A stretch of 64,000 nucleotides of DNA from Chryseobacterium oranimense. GTDB lineage: Bacteria > Bacteroidota > Bacteroidia > Flavobacteriales > Weeksellaceae. Below, piece after piece: positions 1 through 8,605 of the stretch. The DNA lies in NCBI RefSeq assembly GCF_900129755.1, contig NZ_FQWT01000001.1:248001-312000 (forward strand), in the 5' to 3' direction. Within the stretch, counting starts at the first letter, position 1; every line of letters begins with the position of its first letter. Below the pieces are notes generated by a model. It was given only the letters and a program-made list of their open reading frames with translations, was not told the DNA's origin and made no database searches. Made by a program: the position numbers and the translations under genes.

Positions 1-606
1 AGGGTTCCAGAAGATAATTTTATACTCCGATTTTGCAGCAATTGGAGAGTTTCTCTGAAGAATCACTGTTCCGAAATCCAATCTTACAGGAACATTGAAG
101 CTTCCTGTGAATTCCTTTTTTTTATCGTTTTGAAGGGTAAACTGGTCACCCTTTATTTCTGTAATGGTATAAGCGGCCGATACAAACTTTTCTTTGGTAT
201 AGTCTAATATCTTTGCCGTAATAGGTACTTTGGAAAAGAGCTGTGAATCTTTGATCTCCCCCGCACTATAGTATTCTACATTCAGATTAAGGTTTTTCAC
301 CACCTGCATAAGGATGGGCCTCGAATTCACAACAGCAGCTTCACTTTTCAGCTCATCTGAATTGCCCAGTCCTATTCCCAGGTTATCGAGATCTGCTAAC
401 GCTGAAGAAAGATCGTTCTGTTTTTTATCAAATTTAAGCGTGGTTTTGGACTGGTATTTAGGCACACTATACCTCAGATAGATATAAGCACCTGATAAAA
501 AGATCAAAATAGAGGCAATAAACCACGGCCATTTATAGAGGTATTTGGAAATGGTTTTTCTGATGTTCAATTTTTCCTCTTTAGCCTGAAATTCTGTCTG
601 CTGCAT
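1..606 (-). CDS. Wzc/Wzz-like polysaccharide chain-length protein, N-terminal part
   Basis: The gene runs off the window, and only its first 202 codons are present. The start is the ATG complementary to 604-606. The visible part has a short basic cytoplasmic N-terminus, a membrane segment at about residues 29-46 (FIASILIFLSGAYIYL), and then a periplasmic Wzz-type domain beginning with the typical YQSKTTL motif. In the family this domain controls the length of exported polysaccharide, often with a C-terminal tyrosine kinase; whether the kinase is present cannot be seen. It follows the Wza-like gene with only 3 bases between them, so the two are co-transcribed and probably form one envelope-spanning export complex. 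Confidence 0.85.
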   Translation of the reverse strand, partial: MQQTEFQAKEEKLNIRKTISKYLYKWPWFIASILIFLSGAYIYLRYSVPKYQSKTTLKFDKKQNDLSSALADLDNLGIGLGNSDELKSEAAVVNSRPILMQVVKNLNLNVEYYSAGEIKDSQLFSKVPITAKILDYTKEKFVSAAYTITEIKGDQFTLQNDKKKEFTGSFNVPVRLDFGTVILQRNSPIAAKSEYKIIFWNP

Positions 607-609
607 ATT

Positions 610-1401
610 TTATCGTCTTGTTAAAGCAATAATAAGTGTACCCGCAGTGAGCAAAGCACCAATAATCTGGAATGTAAGTGCCCTGTTCGGGTTGGAATTC
701 GCCTGCACCTGCTTGTTTTTATCCGGCTGTACGTACAATATGTCATTTTGCTTCATATAATAGTACGGCGAGCTTACGATATCCGACCTGGTAAGATCAA
801 TATTAACCACCTGATCAGCCCCATCCTCTCCTGTGCGGATAAGCTTCACGTTTGTTCGGTCTCCAAAATCCGTCATATCACCTGCAAGACCAAGCGCCTG
901 GAAAACATTAATTTTTTGGGAAACACTAACTTTTTGCCCCGGTTCTTTCACTTCGCCCAAAACACTTACGTTGAAATTTTTCAGGCTAATGGACACCATG
1001 GGATCTGTAAGATATCTTTTAAGACGGGTTTCCAGCTCCTGTTTAAGCTGTACCTGCGTCATTCCCTTAGTATATATGTTTCCTAATACCGGAAAAGATA
1101 TGTATCCCTCTTCATTCACCAGATATTCACTTGGCTGTACATACTGGTTGATTCCTGTATTAGTATCGCTTCCTACCTTATTGGCTGTATTAAGGTTGAA
1201 TGGTTTTACTGCAATTTCATCAAGTGCAGAAACCAGGATAAGGAGAACATCTCCTTCCTGAATATGTAAACCCTGAAACTTTGCCCTGGACACTTCCTCT
1301 TCCATATTATCCTTCGACATGTATACCATATTCTGTTTGGGCTTACACGATAGTAAAACAACTGATAACAGGATTAGATACGTAATAATAGTTTTATTCA
1401 T
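610..1401 (-). CDS. Wza-like polysaccharide export outer-membrane lipoprotein
   Basis: This 263-residue protein begins with a lipoprotein signal whose lipobox ends LLSC at Cys19, so it should be lipid-anchored. A Poly_export domain follows at about residues 45-145, with the repeated GYISFPVLG-type motif. An SLBB-like domain then starts near NVSVLGEVKEPG (about 145-230). A hydrophobic C-terminal segment ends in Arg-Arg; it is probably the outer-membrane helix, as in Wza, though it is predicted from sequence only. In the family it forms the outer-membrane channel for capsule or exopolysaccharide. It sits just upstream of the Wzc-like gene and 231 bp downstream of the sugar dehydratase. Confidence 0.88.
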   Translation of the reverse strand: MNKTIITYLILLSVVLLSCKPKQNMVYMSKDNMEEEVSRAKFQGLHIQEGDVLLILVSALDEIAVKPFNLNTANKVGSDTNTGINQYVQPSEYLVNEEGYISFPVLGNIYTKGMTQVQLKQELETRLKRYLTDPMVSISLKNFNVSVLGEVKEPGQKVSVSQKINVFQALGLAGDMTDFGDRTNVKLIRTGEDGADQVVNIDLTRSDIVSSPYYYMKQNDILYVQPDKNKQVQANSNPNRALTFQIIGALLTAGTLIIALTRR

Positions 1402-1493
1402 ATGTTTTTTTAATCTATTGTTTTAACGCTCAGGTTATTAGAATTTATCATATATGGAGCGTACTACGAATATTTTTATTTATTATTTAAATC

Positions 1494-1507
1494 TCACGTA
1501 TACGTGA
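1494..1507. promoter_or_regulatory. 14-bp perfect palindrome upstream of wza-like gene
   Basis: TCACGTATACGTGA is a perfect dyad lying 93 bp upstream of the export lipoprotein start, in an AT-rich gap. It could be an operator or a short hairpin. No other copy was seen in the window, so its role is unknown. Confidence 0.3.
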
Positions 1508-1632
1508 AAATCTATGACGTGCTCTATTATTTAAAGATTAATTCTTTTCGTAGCAATTTTCGTTCCGATTAAAAGAAATCAGCAAAAATATTTGATTATT
1601 TTTATTTCTTTTTTTACATAATTAAAACTATG

Positions 1633-3546
1633 TTACTGACACACTTCATGTTCCGGTGTTTTATCCAAAATTTCAAATTCTGAATTATTGCTTATAAATT
1701 CCGGAACAATTACTTTTAAAATTTTCACGACCTGCAAACTGTCCTTTTTTATAGCCGAACGCATAATCTGCTTACATAAAATCTCGATATCTTCAAACTC
1801 CATCAAAGGATCCCTTGAGATCATTATTTTTTCATGATGGGTTGGAATAGTTGTGGAGTTATCTGTTAACAGCTCTTCATACAGTTTTTCACCCGGCCTT
1901 AAACCGATAAACTCTATCTTTATATCTACATCCGGTGTATACCCGGACAGCTTTATCATTCTTTTGGCCAGATCCAGAATTTTAACCGGTTTTCCCATAT
2001 CAAAAACATAGATCTCACCTCCTTTTCCCATGGTTCCGGCCTGAAGCACCAATTCGCAGGCTTCGGGAATGGTCATAAAGTAACGGATGATATCTGGATG
2101 GGTAATGGTAACCGGACCTCCTTTTTCGATTTGTTTTTTGAAATGCGGGATAACAGAACCGTTGGACCCCAATACATTTCCAAAACGGGTTGTGATAAAT
2201 TTCGTAATGTTTCCCGGAGAGTTTTGTAAAGACTGTACAAAAAGCTCAGCCGCCCTCTTGGAAGCTCCCATTACGTTAGTAGGGTTCACAGCCTTATCTG
2301 TAGACACCATCACAAAACAGTCCACGTTATATTGTTTGGACAGTAAAGCTAGATTTTTAGTTCCTCCTATATTAACAAAGATGGCTTCATGAGGATTATC
2401 CTCTATTAAAGGAACGTGCTTATAAGCTGCAGCGTGGTAAACTGTTGAAAACCGGTACTGCTCAAATAAACTTTCAAGCCTGTAATGGTTTGATATGTCT
2501 GCTAATACAAATTTGAAGTTTTGACCGGGAAACTTTTCCAGCAGCTCCAGTTTAAGCTCATACAAAGGAGATTCAGCCTGATCCACCACTACAATAAGCG
2601 ATGCTCCCAACCGGGCAACCTGCCTCACAATCTCACTTCCTATAGACCCTGCTCCCCCGGTTATCAGAATACTTTTACCGGAATGGGTGCTTTTCACCTC
2701 TTCACTTTCTATTTTTATAGGTCTGCGTTCCAGCAGATCTTCAATCTGAAGCGGGCGAATACTTCCTACAAGACCCTCTTCCGTAACTTTGCTAATATCA
2801 GACGCTTTCAGTACTTTCAATCCCTTATCCAAAGCAAGATTGATCCATTCTTCCATTTTTGGCCTGCTCATCGTCTCCCTGATTAAAACCGCATCAAAAC
2901 GGCTGGCCAGATGATCATTTTTAAGAAGTTCTTTTTTATTATATACCTTATGACCTAAAAGCATTGCCTTTTTAGAATCCGACCTGGCACTAAAGAAGCC
3001 TGCCAACCTATAGGCATGCCCGGGACTGTGGATAATAGCATTAGCCACCGACACAGATTCATCTTCTACCCCAGCAACAGCTACCCTTAATCCAGAAAAA
3101 CCATTCCCAGCCCCCATAAACACTTTATAAATCTTCTTGGTAACCATTCTGAAAAAGAACATCAGAAAAACAGAAATGAAGAAAAATAAAAAAAGTGCCG
3201 GATACAGATAGACAGGCTTCCCTAAAGTCACGTGCGATATATAGCTTAATCCCAGCAATACCAGAAGAGTACTGCCTGAAGACCATAAAATCCTGAAAAA
3301 ATCAAAAAAGGTGGAGTATCTTATAATTCCCGCATATGTTTTGAAAAGAAGCATAAACAGAACATTAACAAGAATAACCACAAAGATTTTCTCATTGGAA
3401 TATTCAGTAAAATTAATTTTTACATGCAGGTTGATTAAGAATAAATACGTGGTTAGTACCGAAAAAGAAACAATTGAGATATCAATAAAAAAAACCAGCC
3501 ACCTAGGTATATATCTTAATTCTTTGATTTTAAAAACATTCACCAT
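1633..3546 (-). CDS. Membrane-bound UDP-sugar 4,6-dehydratase (CapD/WbpM/PglF-like)
   Basis: This 637-residue protein has four predicted membrane segments in the first ~135 residues, a CoA-binding-like middle domain, and a C-terminal extended SDR domain with the NAD-binding motif ITGGAGSIGSE. It also has the family motifs YHAAAYKHVPL and STDKAVNPTNVMGASKR. In the large WbpM/PglF enzymes the usual catalytic Tyr is a Met, and the VMGASK motif fits that. The family converts UDP-GlcNAc to a 4-keto-6-deoxy sugar, the first step toward bacillosamine- or QuiNAc-type sugars. It is the first gene of the capsule locus seen here, transcribed toward the wza-like gene. Confidence 0.9.
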   Translation of the reverse strand: MVNVFKIKELRYIPRWLVFFIDISIVSFSVLTTYLFLINLHVKINFTEYSNEKIFVVILVNVLFMLLFKTYAGIIRYSTFFDFFRILWSSGSTLLVLLGLSYISHVTLGKPVYLYPALFLFFFISVFLMFFFRMVTKKIYKVFMGAGNGFSGLRVAVAGVEDESVSVANAIIHSPGHAYRLAGFFSARSDSKKAMLLGHKVYNKKELLKNDHLASRFDAVLIRETMSRPKMEEWINLALDKGLKVLKASDISKVTEEGLVGSIRPLQIEDLLERRPIKIESEEVKSTHSGKSILITGGAGSIGSEIVRQVARLGASLIVVVDQAESPLYELKLELLEKFPGQNFKFVLADISNHYRLESLFEQYRFSTVYHAAAYKHVPLIEDNPHEAIFVNIGGTKNLALLSKQYNVDCFVMVSTDKAVNPTNVMGASKRAAELFVQSLQNSPGNITKFITTRFGNVLGSNGSVIPHFKKQIEKGGPVTITHPDIIRYFMTIPEACELVLQAGTMGKGGEIYVFDMGKPVKILDLAKRMIKLSGYTPDVDIKIEFIGLRPGEKLYEELLTDNSTTIPTHHEKIMISRDPLMEFEDIEILCKQIMRSAIKKDSLQVVKILKVIVPEFISNNSEFEILDKTPEHEVCQ

Positions 3547-4032
3547 ACTACAAAAGACCTAAAACGTTATTTTTTTTGCTTAATTCAACATTTGGTGGTT
3601 TTTAATTTTGAGCAAATATAATTAATTATTAATGATATTTTTAAACAATATTTACTATTTTACATATAATACATTATAAATATTACAATATAATTAATCT
3701 TTAAATATTTATATTTCATTGCATTACAATAGCTTTAGCTTCAAAACCATATAACAAATACGGATAATATTTAACATTTTTTTAATAGTAATTGCAATGC
3801 CATCATGCCGTGAAAAGTAAAATAACAGATAGTGAAAAATTTTATATAATTCAAAAACAAAAGAGGCACTTTTGCATTAAACAACAGCACCTCTTTTTTA
3901 CAGTTTTCCGCAAAAGATCCGGAACAGCTACCTTCTCATCTTTGCTTTTTAATTCTAATATAGATTTGTTTCAGACTTGTTCACCTATAGAAATAGAACC
4001 GAAAAGGTAAAGTATCAGCATTTCAAAAAAGA
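3547..4032. other. Gene-free AT-rich gap before the capsule locus
   Basis: These 486 bp lie between two minus-strand genes. They hold the minus-strand terminator at 3862-3894 and a very AT-rich stretch (about 3600-3790) that probably carries the promoter of the sugar dehydratase, although I cannot place it. A 72-codon open frame on the plus strand (3792-4010) runs through the terminator and has no recognisable protein. Confidence 0.5.
3862..3894 (-). terminator. Rho-independent terminator of the marR operon
   Basis: Read on the minus strand, AGAGGTGCT and AGTGCCTCT form a 9-bp stem with two G-U pairs around a 15-base loop, followed by TTTGTTTTT. On the plus strand the same arms pair less well, so it should act on the minus-strand genes that end at 4033. 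Confidence 0.6.
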
Positions 4033-4536
4033 TTAATTACGGATGGAAAACAGTTTAATGCATAAAGGAATAAGACCTAGTGACACTGCCATAAAAATCG
4101 CTACTCTGATATAATTAAGAAATTGCCATTTTGATATTCTGTCAGCAATATGATCGGCAAAAGAAGACTGATCTGCCATTTTTTGAAAATCTATAATATT
4201 GGGGGCAAAATACATTAAAGTCCAAACCCGCACCATGAAATGGATAAAGAACAATATGACCAGCCAGTTTCTGACCGGATCAATTTTCCAGCAGAAAATA
4301 ATGGCCAGAATAAATGCAACCTCATGAATTGAATGAAATATTATCCAAAACGTTTTTAAATTCATTCCCTGGCCATCTGACAAGATATTCAGGCTTTGAG
4401 GCGGGGAAGCAGACCATTTAGGAACAAAAACAAGAGTTTCAAAAATTTGTGCCCCATTGATAAAAAAATAAATGACGATGGTTATACAAAGCCAGAGCTC
4501 AGCCCTGTGTAAATAATTGACTGTTATATTTTCCAT
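4033..4536 (-). CDS. Small integral membrane protein, function unknown
   Basis: This 167-residue protein has four predicted membrane helices (about 14-34, 64-82, 88-108 and 138-160) and no signal peptide or catalytic motif I recognise. It resembles small four-helix membrane proteins of the DUF1772/DoxX sort in size and layout, but I cannot assign it to a family with confidence. It lies 15 bp downstream of the MarR regulator and shares its terminator, so it is probably the main target of that repressor. MarR-linked membrane proteins are often involved in drug or solvent response; that is only inference here. Confidence 0.6.
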   Translation of the reverse strand: MENITVNYLHRAELWLCITIVIYFFINGAQIFETLVFVPKWSASPPQSLNILSDGQGMNLKTFWIIFHSIHEVAFILAIIFCWKIDPVRNWLVILFFIHFMVRVWTLMYFAPNIIDFQKMADQSSFADHIADRISKWQFLNYIRVAIFMAVSLGLIPLCIKLFSIRN

Positions 4537-4551
4537 GATTATTAATTTTGG

Positions 4552-5013
4552 TTATTTTTTTAAAGTTTCTGTAAAGTCCTTCATTACATTTGCTGCCAGA
4601 AGAAAATAACGCTCGATCACCTGTATTTCTTCTTCAGAAAAACTGCTGATAACAGGGGTTGTTCTCTCTTGCAGATCATTGAAGAATGGCTGAAGAAGCT
4701 TCATGCTATTCTCAAAATCAGGAACTATAATTATCTTCCGCCTATCATCTTTAGTCAGCTTCCTATGCAATAATCCTTTTGCTTCCAGACGATCCAGAAG
4801 CCCTGTTACCGCTCCTTTCGTTAATCCTGTCAGGTTCGAAACCTCACCTGCCGTCAGTTCTTTATGCTGCAGGATTAGCCCCAGATATTTGTGGTCAGAA
4901 CCCATTAACCCAGCTTTTCTGGCAATAGTCTCATGCATAAGAACGGAAGCATCCGAATACATTCTGCTTGCAATCCTAAAACGCTCCAGCAATTTATCTA
5001 AATTATTGTTCAT
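4552..5013 (-). CDS. MarR-family transcriptional regulator
   Basis: This 153-residue protein has the MarR winged-helix arrangement: a dimerisation N-terminus, the recognition helix region around LTGLTKGAVTGLLDRLE (about residues 60-77), and the wing with KDDRRK. The length is normal for the family. MarR proteins are dimeric repressors released by small phenolic or oxidising ligands; the ligand here is not evident. The operator at 5016-5042 begins 3 bp upstream of the start codon and contains the -7 promoter element, so autoregulation is very likely. It is co-transcribed with the membrane protein that follows. Confidence 0.88.
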   Translation of the reverse strand: MNNNLDKLLERFRIASRMYSDASVLMHETIARKAGLMGSDHKYLGLILQHKELTAGEVSNLTGLTKGAVTGLLDRLEAKGLLHRKLTKDDRRKIIIVPDFENSMKLLQPFFNDLQERTTPVISSFSEEEIQVIERYFLLAANVMKDFTETLKK

Positions 5014-5015
5014 TT

Positions 5016-5042
5016 ACTAAATAGTTTAGTTACAAAACTAAA
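5016..5042 (-). promoter_or_regulatory. MarR operator with three half-sites over the promoter
   Basis: ACTAAA (5016-5021), TTTAGT(T) (5025-5031) and AACTAAA (5036-5042) are three copies of one half-site in alternating orientation. They give two overlapping dyads with 3- and 4-base spacers. On the minus strand TAGTTTTG (complement of 5033-5040) matches the flavobacterial -7 element TAnnTTTG, so a bound repressor would cover the promoter and the ribosome entry region. Confidence 0.65.
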
Positions 5043-5149
5043 TATATTTTATCACATATAAAAATTTCTGATAAAATAGAATTGGGATAAGCGTTAAAAT
5101 CTAGAAGCAATTTAGAATAAAGAATATTGTTTGTTAAATTTTATTTGAA

Positions 5150-5159
5150 TAAACGTTTA
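5150..5159. promoter_or_regulatory. LacI-type operator, first copy
   Basis: TAAACGTTTA is a perfect 10-bp dyad with the central CG typical of LacI-family operators. The same core followed by ACC occurs again in front of the fructokinase gene at 6410-6421. Here it lies about 200 bp upstream of the lacI-type gene, so it could serve autoregulation or DNA looping between the two sites. Confidence 0.6.
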
Positions 5160-5314
5160 ACCAAAATTAACAACTCCATCAAACTGAATTAACAATTTGT
5201 TCATATTAAAATATATTATTATATATAAAATATTGAATATCAAATGTTTATAGTTTTATATAAAAAATCGCCAAAATTACATTTTTTTCTCAAACCACCA
5301 AAAAAACTCCCCTA

Positions 5315-5346
5315 TTGTTTTTTGTATATTTTATAGAATACTTTTG
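5315..5346 (+). promoter_or_regulatory. Flavobacterial promoter of the lacI-type gene
   Basis: A TTG at 5315-5317 is separated by 21 bases from TACTTTTG at 5339-5346. This matches the Bacteroidetes -33/-7 consensus TTG-N17-23-TAnnTTTG. The start codon is 17 bases further on. Confidence 0.6.
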
Positions 5347-5363
5347 TACCGAAAAATATAAAA

Positions 5364-6371
5364 ATGAAAAGGTCATCCATAAAAGATATTGCAAAACTGG
5401 CAGGAGTTTCCGTAGCCACAGTATCTTATGTTCTCAACCGAAAGGAAGGACAGCGAATCAGCGAGGAGACCCGGAAAAAAATTTTCGAAATTGCTGAAAC
5501 GATTAACTATACTCCCAATAAGATTGCAAAAAGTCTGAAAACCAATAAAACAAAGTTGCTGGGGCTTATTGTTGCAGACATCTCCAATGATTTCTATTCT
5601 CATATGGCAAGAAATCTGGAAGATAAAGCTTTAAAACTGGGCTATACTCTAATTATCGGCAGCTCTGATGAAAATGCAGAAAAATTTGAAAAACTTACTG
5701 AGCTTTTTTCACAGCAGCAGGTAGACGGGATGATCGTTGCCCCCGTAGCAGGATCGGAAAAGACACTTGAAAACCTTATTCATATTAAATATCCTGTGGT
5801 TACTATTGACCGATATCTTAAAGGAGTGGCTGTTCCTGGAATTACCATAGATAATCAGGAAATAGCAGAGAGTACTACCAGTCTGCTTCTTAATAAAGGT
5901 TTTGATAAAATGATCTATGTAGGCTACGAAACCGAACTTCCACACCTGCTGGACCGCCAGTATGGTTTTGAAAAAACGGTAAGCTCTTCCAAAAATGCAG
6001 TTGAAATACAATATCTGCTGGTAGGATTGGAAAATATCGCGCAGGAAGTACATTTACAGCTTGAAAAGATGGTTGGGAAAACCCCTGAAAATACAGCTTT
6101 ATATTTTTCCAGCAATAAACTTGCAGTAGCAGGGCTTTCCTACCTCGTTAAAAATAATATAAAAGTTCCTGAGCGGGTCTCAGTACTGGCATTCGATGAA
6201 ACTGATGCCTATAATCTCTTCCCTACCGAGATTACCTATATCCAGCAGCCAATAGAAGAAATGGCCGAAGAAGCAATTAAGCTACTGGATGGACAAATCA
6301 ACAATTATGTGCCAACCGGAAAAAGAGTAACATTATCCGCAAAATTGGTTTCTAAAGCATCTTTAAAATAA
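5364..6371 (+). CDS. LacI-family repressor of the ketose operon
   Basis: This 335-residue protein has the LacI helix-turn-helix at residues 4-23 (IKDIAKLAGVSVATVSYVLN), the hinge helix region to about residue 60, and a periplasmic-binding-protein-like effector domain beginning LLGLIVADISNDFY. Length and domain order are normal for the family. It lies directly upstream of and parallel to a fructokinase, transporter, porin and epimerase, and a matching palindrome sits before itself and before the fructokinase. It therefore most likely represses this operon in the absence of a ketose or ketose phosphate. The exact inducer cannot be read from the sequence. Confidence 0.88.
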   Translation: MKRSSIKDIAKLAGVSVATVSYVLNRKEGQRISEETRKKIFEIAETINYTPNKIAKSLKTNKTKLLGLIVADISNDFYSHMARNLEDKALKLGYTLIIGSSDENAEKFEKLTELFSQQQVDGMIVAPVAGSEKTLENLIHIKYPVVTIDRYLKGVAVPGITIDNQEIAESTTSLLLNKGFDKMIYVGYETELPHLLDRQYGFEKTVSSSKNAVEIQYLLVGLENIAQEVHLQLEKMVGKTPENTALYFSSNKLAVAGLSYLVKNNIKVPERVSVLAFDETDAYNLFPTEITYIQQPIEEMAEEAIKLLDGQINNYVPTGKRVTLSAKLVSKASLK

Positions 6372-6409
6372 TCAACTTTAAACATAAAACATTTTTTTTA
6401 AATATTAAC

Positions 6410-6421
6410 TTAAACGTTTAA
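6410..6421. promoter_or_regulatory. LacI-type operator before fructokinase
   Basis: TTAAACGTTTAA is a perfect 12-bp dyad ending 6 bases before the fructokinase start codon. It shares TAAACGTTTA with the copy at 5150-5159. A repressor bound here would block both transcription and ribosome access. Confidence 0.65.
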
Positions 6422-6427
6422 CCTAAT

Positions 6428-7342
6428 ATGATAACAAATAAATCAAACTACGTGGTGTGCTTCGGAGAAGTTCTGTGGGACATCTTCCCTACCGGTTCCA
6501 GAGCTGGTGGTGCGCCATTTAATGTTGCCTACAATCTTTTCAAAATGGGAATCGATACCAAAATGCTAAGCCGGATAGGAAATGATGAATTAGGACACCG
6601 TCTTCTTAATCAGATTCAGGATTGGGGAATAACCACAGATTTTATACAGATAGATCAGGAAAAGGCCACAGGAACTGTCATTGCTGATTTTGATGAGCAT
6701 GGAGAAGCTGTATATGACATTGTAAAGGATGTTGCCTGGGATTATATCCAACCTTTGCCGGAGCACAAGGAACTGATCCGGAATTCAGAAGCATTCGTTT
6801 TTGGAAGTCTGATCACAAGAAGTGAAGCATCTCAGAATACTCTGCTGGAACTCTTGGAATATTCAAAATTCAAAGTTTTTGATGTTAACTTCCGACCTCC
6901 TTTTATTGATTTTGAATTCATTAAAAAATTATTACATAAAGCTGATCTTGTTAAAATGAATAAGGCAGAGCTCAGAACAATTCTAGAATATCTCGGTGAA
7001 GAATATATTGACGAAGATACCAGCATCAGACATCTCCAGACTTATTTTAATCTGAATGAAATTGTCCTTACCAAAGGAAGTAAAGGCGCCAGATATTTTG
7101 TGGGAGACACTGCCTATAATTTTCCGGCGGTTCATATTGAAATTGCAGACACGGTGGGTAGCGGAGATTCTTTTCTGGCCGGGTTCCTGTCTAAAAGAAT
7201 TCAGGGAAGATCTCCGGAAGAGATCATGAAACAGGCCACGTCATTAGGTGCTTTTATCACTTCTAAATCTGGGGCATGCCCTGATTATACTTATGAAGAA
7301 TTCAGAGCATTCAGAGAAAAAAACAGCTGTAAAACCTCTTAA
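6428..7342 (+). CDS. PfkB-family carbohydrate kinase, probable fructokinase
   Basis: This 304-residue protein carries both PfkB signatures: the N-terminal substrate motif GGAPFNVAYNLFKMG and the C-terminal ATP/anion-hole motif DTVGSGDSFLAGF, whose Asp is the catalytic base. Proteins of this type phosphorylate fructose to fructose 6-phosphate in the cytoplasm, without a PTS. It is the first structural gene of the LacI-controlled operon. It is followed by an FHS transporter 13 bp downstream, and further on by a ketose 3-epimerase that could supply fructose from allulose or tagatose-type sugars. A different ketose as true substrate is possible. Confidence 0.85.
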   Translation: MITNKSNYVVCFGEVLWDIFPTGSRAGGAPFNVAYNLFKMGIDTKMLSRIGNDELGHRLLNQIQDWGITTDFIQIDQEKATGTVIADFDEHGEAVYDIVKDVAWDYIQPLPEHKELIRNSEAFVFGSLITRSEASQNTLLELLEYSKFKVFDVNFRPPFIDFEFIKKLLHKADLVKMNKAELRTILEYLGEEYIDEDTSIRHLQTYFNLNEIVLTKGSKGARYFVGDTAYNFPAVHIEIADTVGSGDSFLAGFLSKRIQGRSPEEIMKQATSLGAFITSKSGACPDYTYEEFRAFREKNSCKTS

Positions 7343-7355
7343 AAAAACATACGAT

Positions 7356-8600
7356 ATGAATACTCCAAAATTTACAGATAAGAAATATTATATCATCCTG
7401 TCTTTTGTTACCTCTCTATTCTTTTTCTGGGCCATTGCGCTCACCATGGGTGATGTCCTGAACAAGCATTTTCAGAACGTTCTTCACATCTCAAAGTCCA
7501 AATCAGGGCTGGTGCAGCTTTCCATTTTTGGAGCTTATGCATTGATGGGCATTCCGGCAGGTCTGTTTATGAAAAGATTTGGTTATAAATTGGGGGTCAT
7601 TCTGGGGCTTTCATTGTTTGCACTGGGAGCCTTTCTGTTTATTCCGGCCGCCGACACATCCTCATTTAACTTTTTCAGACTGGCTCTTTTTGTTCTGGCA
7701 ATGGGAATGGCAACCCTTGAAACGGTAGCCCACCCTTTTGTAGCCGCTTTAGGGGATGAAAGAACAAGTGATCAGAGGGTTAATTTTGCACAGTCTTTTA
7801 ATGGTCTGGGAGCCATAATCGGCCCTTTGCTTGGAGGATATTTCATTTTCGGAACTCCTGATTCCGGATCTGGCTCCCTGGATTCCGTAAAAAGTCTTTA
7901 TACATGGATTGGGATTGTCATTCTCGCGATTACCATTATTTTCAGCTTTATCAGAGTGCCGGACCTTAAAGATCCTCATGCGGAAGATATCATCATTTCA
8001 GAAAATGAAAAAGGAGAAGATGTTTCCGTATCAGATCCTCATGCACCACTTTACAAACAGAGACATTTTATATTTGCCGTTATTGCCCAGTTTTTCAATA
8101 TTGCCGCACAGGGTGGAACATGGGCTTATTTTATCAATTACGGTGTCGAAAAAATGCATCTTCCGGAAATACAGGCTTCCTATTATTTTTCTTTAAGTAT
8201 GGCGATGATGATGATCGGAAGATTTATCGGAACCTTCCTGATGAGATTCATCGCTCCCAACAAACTGCTGGCTATCTTTACAGCTTGTAATATTGTTCTG
8301 TGCCTGATTATTTCCCAGAGTTTCGGATGGGTATCATTTATCAGTCTTATTTTACTTAACCTGTTCCTGAGTGTAATGTATCCTACCATCTTCAGTCTTG
8401 GACTTAAAAGATTAGGGTCAAAAGTTCAGCAGGCTTCCTCATTCCTGGTTATGGCGATGTTTGGAGGTGCTGTTTTCCCTCCGATCATGGGTAGAATTGC
8501 AGAAAAAGACATTGCCCATGCCTACCTCCTTCCTATTCTCTGCTATGTCGTTATTTTATTATTTGCATTAAAATTCTACAAGCCCAAAACACTTAAATAA
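7356..8600 (+). CDS. FHS-family MFS sugar transporter (FucP/GluP-like)
   Basis: This 414-residue protein has twelve predicted membrane helices. Its N-terminal half carries the FHS (fucose/glucose/galactose:H+ symporter) pattern, with FFFWAIALTMGDVLNKHFQ and the GIPAGLFMKRFGYK loop. The frame stays open upstream to a start at 7248, but that would overlap the kinase gene by 95 bp and add a non-conserved tail. I therefore use the ATG at 7356, 13 bp after the kinase stop. It should import the sugar phosphorylated by the preceding kinase across the inner membrane. Confidence 0.87.
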   Translation: MNTPKFTDKKYYIILSFVTSLFFFWAIALTMGDVLNKHFQNVLHISKSKSGLVQLSIFGAYALMGIPAGLFMKRFGYKLGVILGLSLFALGAFLFIPAADTSSFNFFRLALFVLAMGMATLETVAHPFVAALGDERTSDQRVNFAQSFNGLGAIIGPLLGGYFIFGTPDSGSGSLDSVKSLYTWIGIVILAITIIFSFIRVPDLKDPHAEDIIISENEKGEDVSVSDPHAPLYKQRHFIFAVIAQFFNIAAQGGTWAYFINYGVEKMHLPEIQASYYFSLSMAMMMIGRFIGTFLMRFIAPNKLLAIFTACNIVLCLIISQSFGWVSFISLILLNLFLSVMYPTIFSLGLKRLGSKVQQASSFLVMAMFGGAVFPPIMGRIAEKDIAHAYLLPILCYVVILLFALKFYKPKTLK

Positions 8601-8605
8601 TCCCT

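Larger units (their letters stand above)
5014..5363. other. Intergenic region between divergent marR and lacI genes
   Basis: These 350 AT-rich bases hold the MarR operator at the left end, a LacI-type operator at 5150-5159 and a promoter at 5315-5346. Nothing else stands out. Confidence 0.6.

Noticed and set aside
3792..4010. Open frame of 72 codons in the gap before the capsule genes
   Set aside because: It runs through the minus-strand terminator and has no homology-like features or promoter.
7248..7355. Longer N-terminus of the FHS transporter
   Set aside because: It would overlap the kinase gene by 95 bp and place non-membrane residues before the conserved first helix.
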